Assembly: GCA_947259235.1 (NCBI GenBank)
Contig: CAMYLL010000169.1
Location: forward strand, 1-6,282
Length of the DNA: 6,282 bases
DNA from: an uncultured Pseudodesulfovibrio sp.
Lineage (GTDB): Bacteria; Desulfobacterota; Desulfovibrionia; Desulfovibrionales; Desulfovibrionaceae
Direction: 5' to 3'
The notes below the pieces were generated by a model. It searched no databases, was not told where the DNA came from, and worked only from the letters and a program-made list of their open reading frames with translations. This document shows positions 6,041 to 6,282 of the stretch, in pieces (the stretch's first letter is position 1; every line of letters starts with the position of its first letter). A program made the position numbers and the translations under genes.

Positions 6041-6282
6041 TTCATGCGGCGCGCCTCGTCAGCCCGTTCGGCGGCCAAGCCACTCTCTCGTCTGGTCGCG
6101 GCCGGACAGGCCACGGCAAACAGCCCACCCTTGGACGGGAATTGCAGGTCATGCTATAGGATTTTGAGTTAACACACTGTCTTCGCATTTTGAATAGGCA
6201 GGGGTTGAACCTCTCTCTCCGGCGTAATCCTGCCACTTGCGAGCAGGGGCTCTCGTCTTTTGCGGGCAGACTGTCAGCGACA
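5862..6282. other. about 420 bases without a confident gene (upstream region of the radA pair)
   Basis: Apart from the marginal frame at 5858-6040, I see no convincing gene. The part from about 6150 to 6200 is AT-richer than its surroundings and is the most likely place for a promoter of the exported protein-radA unit, but no good -35/-10 pair was found. Small structures are present: GGCAGG (6197-6202) complementary to CCTGCC (6229-6234), a further GCAGG at 6243-6247 with a short hairpin GAGC/GCTC (6241-6252), and a 7-base direct repeat ATTTTGA at 6161 and 6187. None adds up to a recognisable RNA or riboswitch. Confidence 0.5.
6197..6234. repeat. short inverted repeat GGCAGG...CCTGCC
   Basis: A perfect 6-base inverted repeat (6197-6202 with 6229-6234) flanks 26 bases that contain GGTTGAACC, itself nearly palindromic. 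A third copy of GCAGG lies at 6243-6247, able to pair alternatively with the CCTGC. It is short enough to arise by chance in GC-rich DNA; no T-run follows on either strand, so a terminator is not supported. Confidence 0.25.

Noticed and set aside
5854..6114. Minus-strand frame of 86 codons ending inside the exported-protein start
   Set aside because: It competes with the frame at 5858-6040, has Cys/Arg/Pro-rich random-looking composition, and shows no clear ribosome site.
6153..6183. Possible promoter for the exported protein-radA unit (TATAGC with AAGACA)
   Set aside because: The spacing is 19 bases and each box matches only four of six positions; other spacings give worse -35 boxes.
6130..6230. 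Resemblance to a tRNA-Leu (GACGGGAATTGCAGG, TTTTGAG, GGGGTTGAACC)
   Set aside because: No acceptor stem can be formed, the anticodon stem does not pair, and the T-loop would read TTGAA rather than TTCRA. A decayed tRNA or attachment site cannot be supported.
6198..6236. Possible glycine-riboswitch-like GGAGAGAG segment on the minus strand
   Set aside because: The conserved CCGAAGG...GCAA core is absent and no aptamer fold could be drawn.
6042..6236. Minus-strand frame of 64 codons from a GTG at 6236
   Set aside because: There is no ribosome site, third-position GC is low and irregular, the Arg/Pro/Cys/Trp-rich composition is typical of non-coding GC-rich DNA, and there is no domain.

Overview
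This GC-rich window is read almost entirely from the minus strand. Its gene set, codon choice and protein style suggest a delta-proteobacterial sulfate reducer of the Desulfovibrio/Pseudodesulfovibrio type. That placement is inferred from general resemblance; the window contains no rRNA or other taxonomic marker. No long open frame on the plus strand looks like a real gene. Those frames lie antisense to well-supported genes.

In order of transcription (right to left) the layout is as follows. (1) 6282-5862: about 420 bases with no confident gene. It holds one marginal 60-codon frame (6040-5858) whose stop overlaps the next start as ATGA. (2) 5861-5448: a small exported protein of unknown function with a clear signal peptide. 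(3) 5444-4119: radA, a branch-migration/recombination ATPase, with its ribosome binding site inside the end of the preceding gene. (4) 4118-3938: a 181-base spacer with a strong inverted repeat (4012-3979) and possibly a weak promoter for the next unit. (5) 3934-2594: pgi, the short bacterial form of glucose-6-phosphate isomerase. (6) 2589-1165: a membrane sensor histidine kinase, probably translated from a TTG codon and tightly coupled to pgi. (7) 1142-366: a cytoplasmic, mostly helical protein of unknown function. (8) 313-1: the N-terminal 104 codons of a LysM-domain lipoprotein that runs off the left edge.

Genes 5 to 8 are separated by 4, 22 and 52 bases with no visible terminator and are probably co-transcribed, though they share no obvious pathway: glycolysis/gluconeogenesis, signal transduction, an unknown, and a cell-envelope protein. 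The kinase has no receiver domain and no response regulator in view. The exported protein and radA form a second tight pair (3-base gap). I found no CRISPR array, insertion sequence, complete tRNA or defence system. This is mostly ordinary chromosomal sequence. The points worth a second look are the pgi leader stem-loop, the pgi-kinase coupling, the two uncharacterised proteins, and the marginal small frame upstream of the radA pair.
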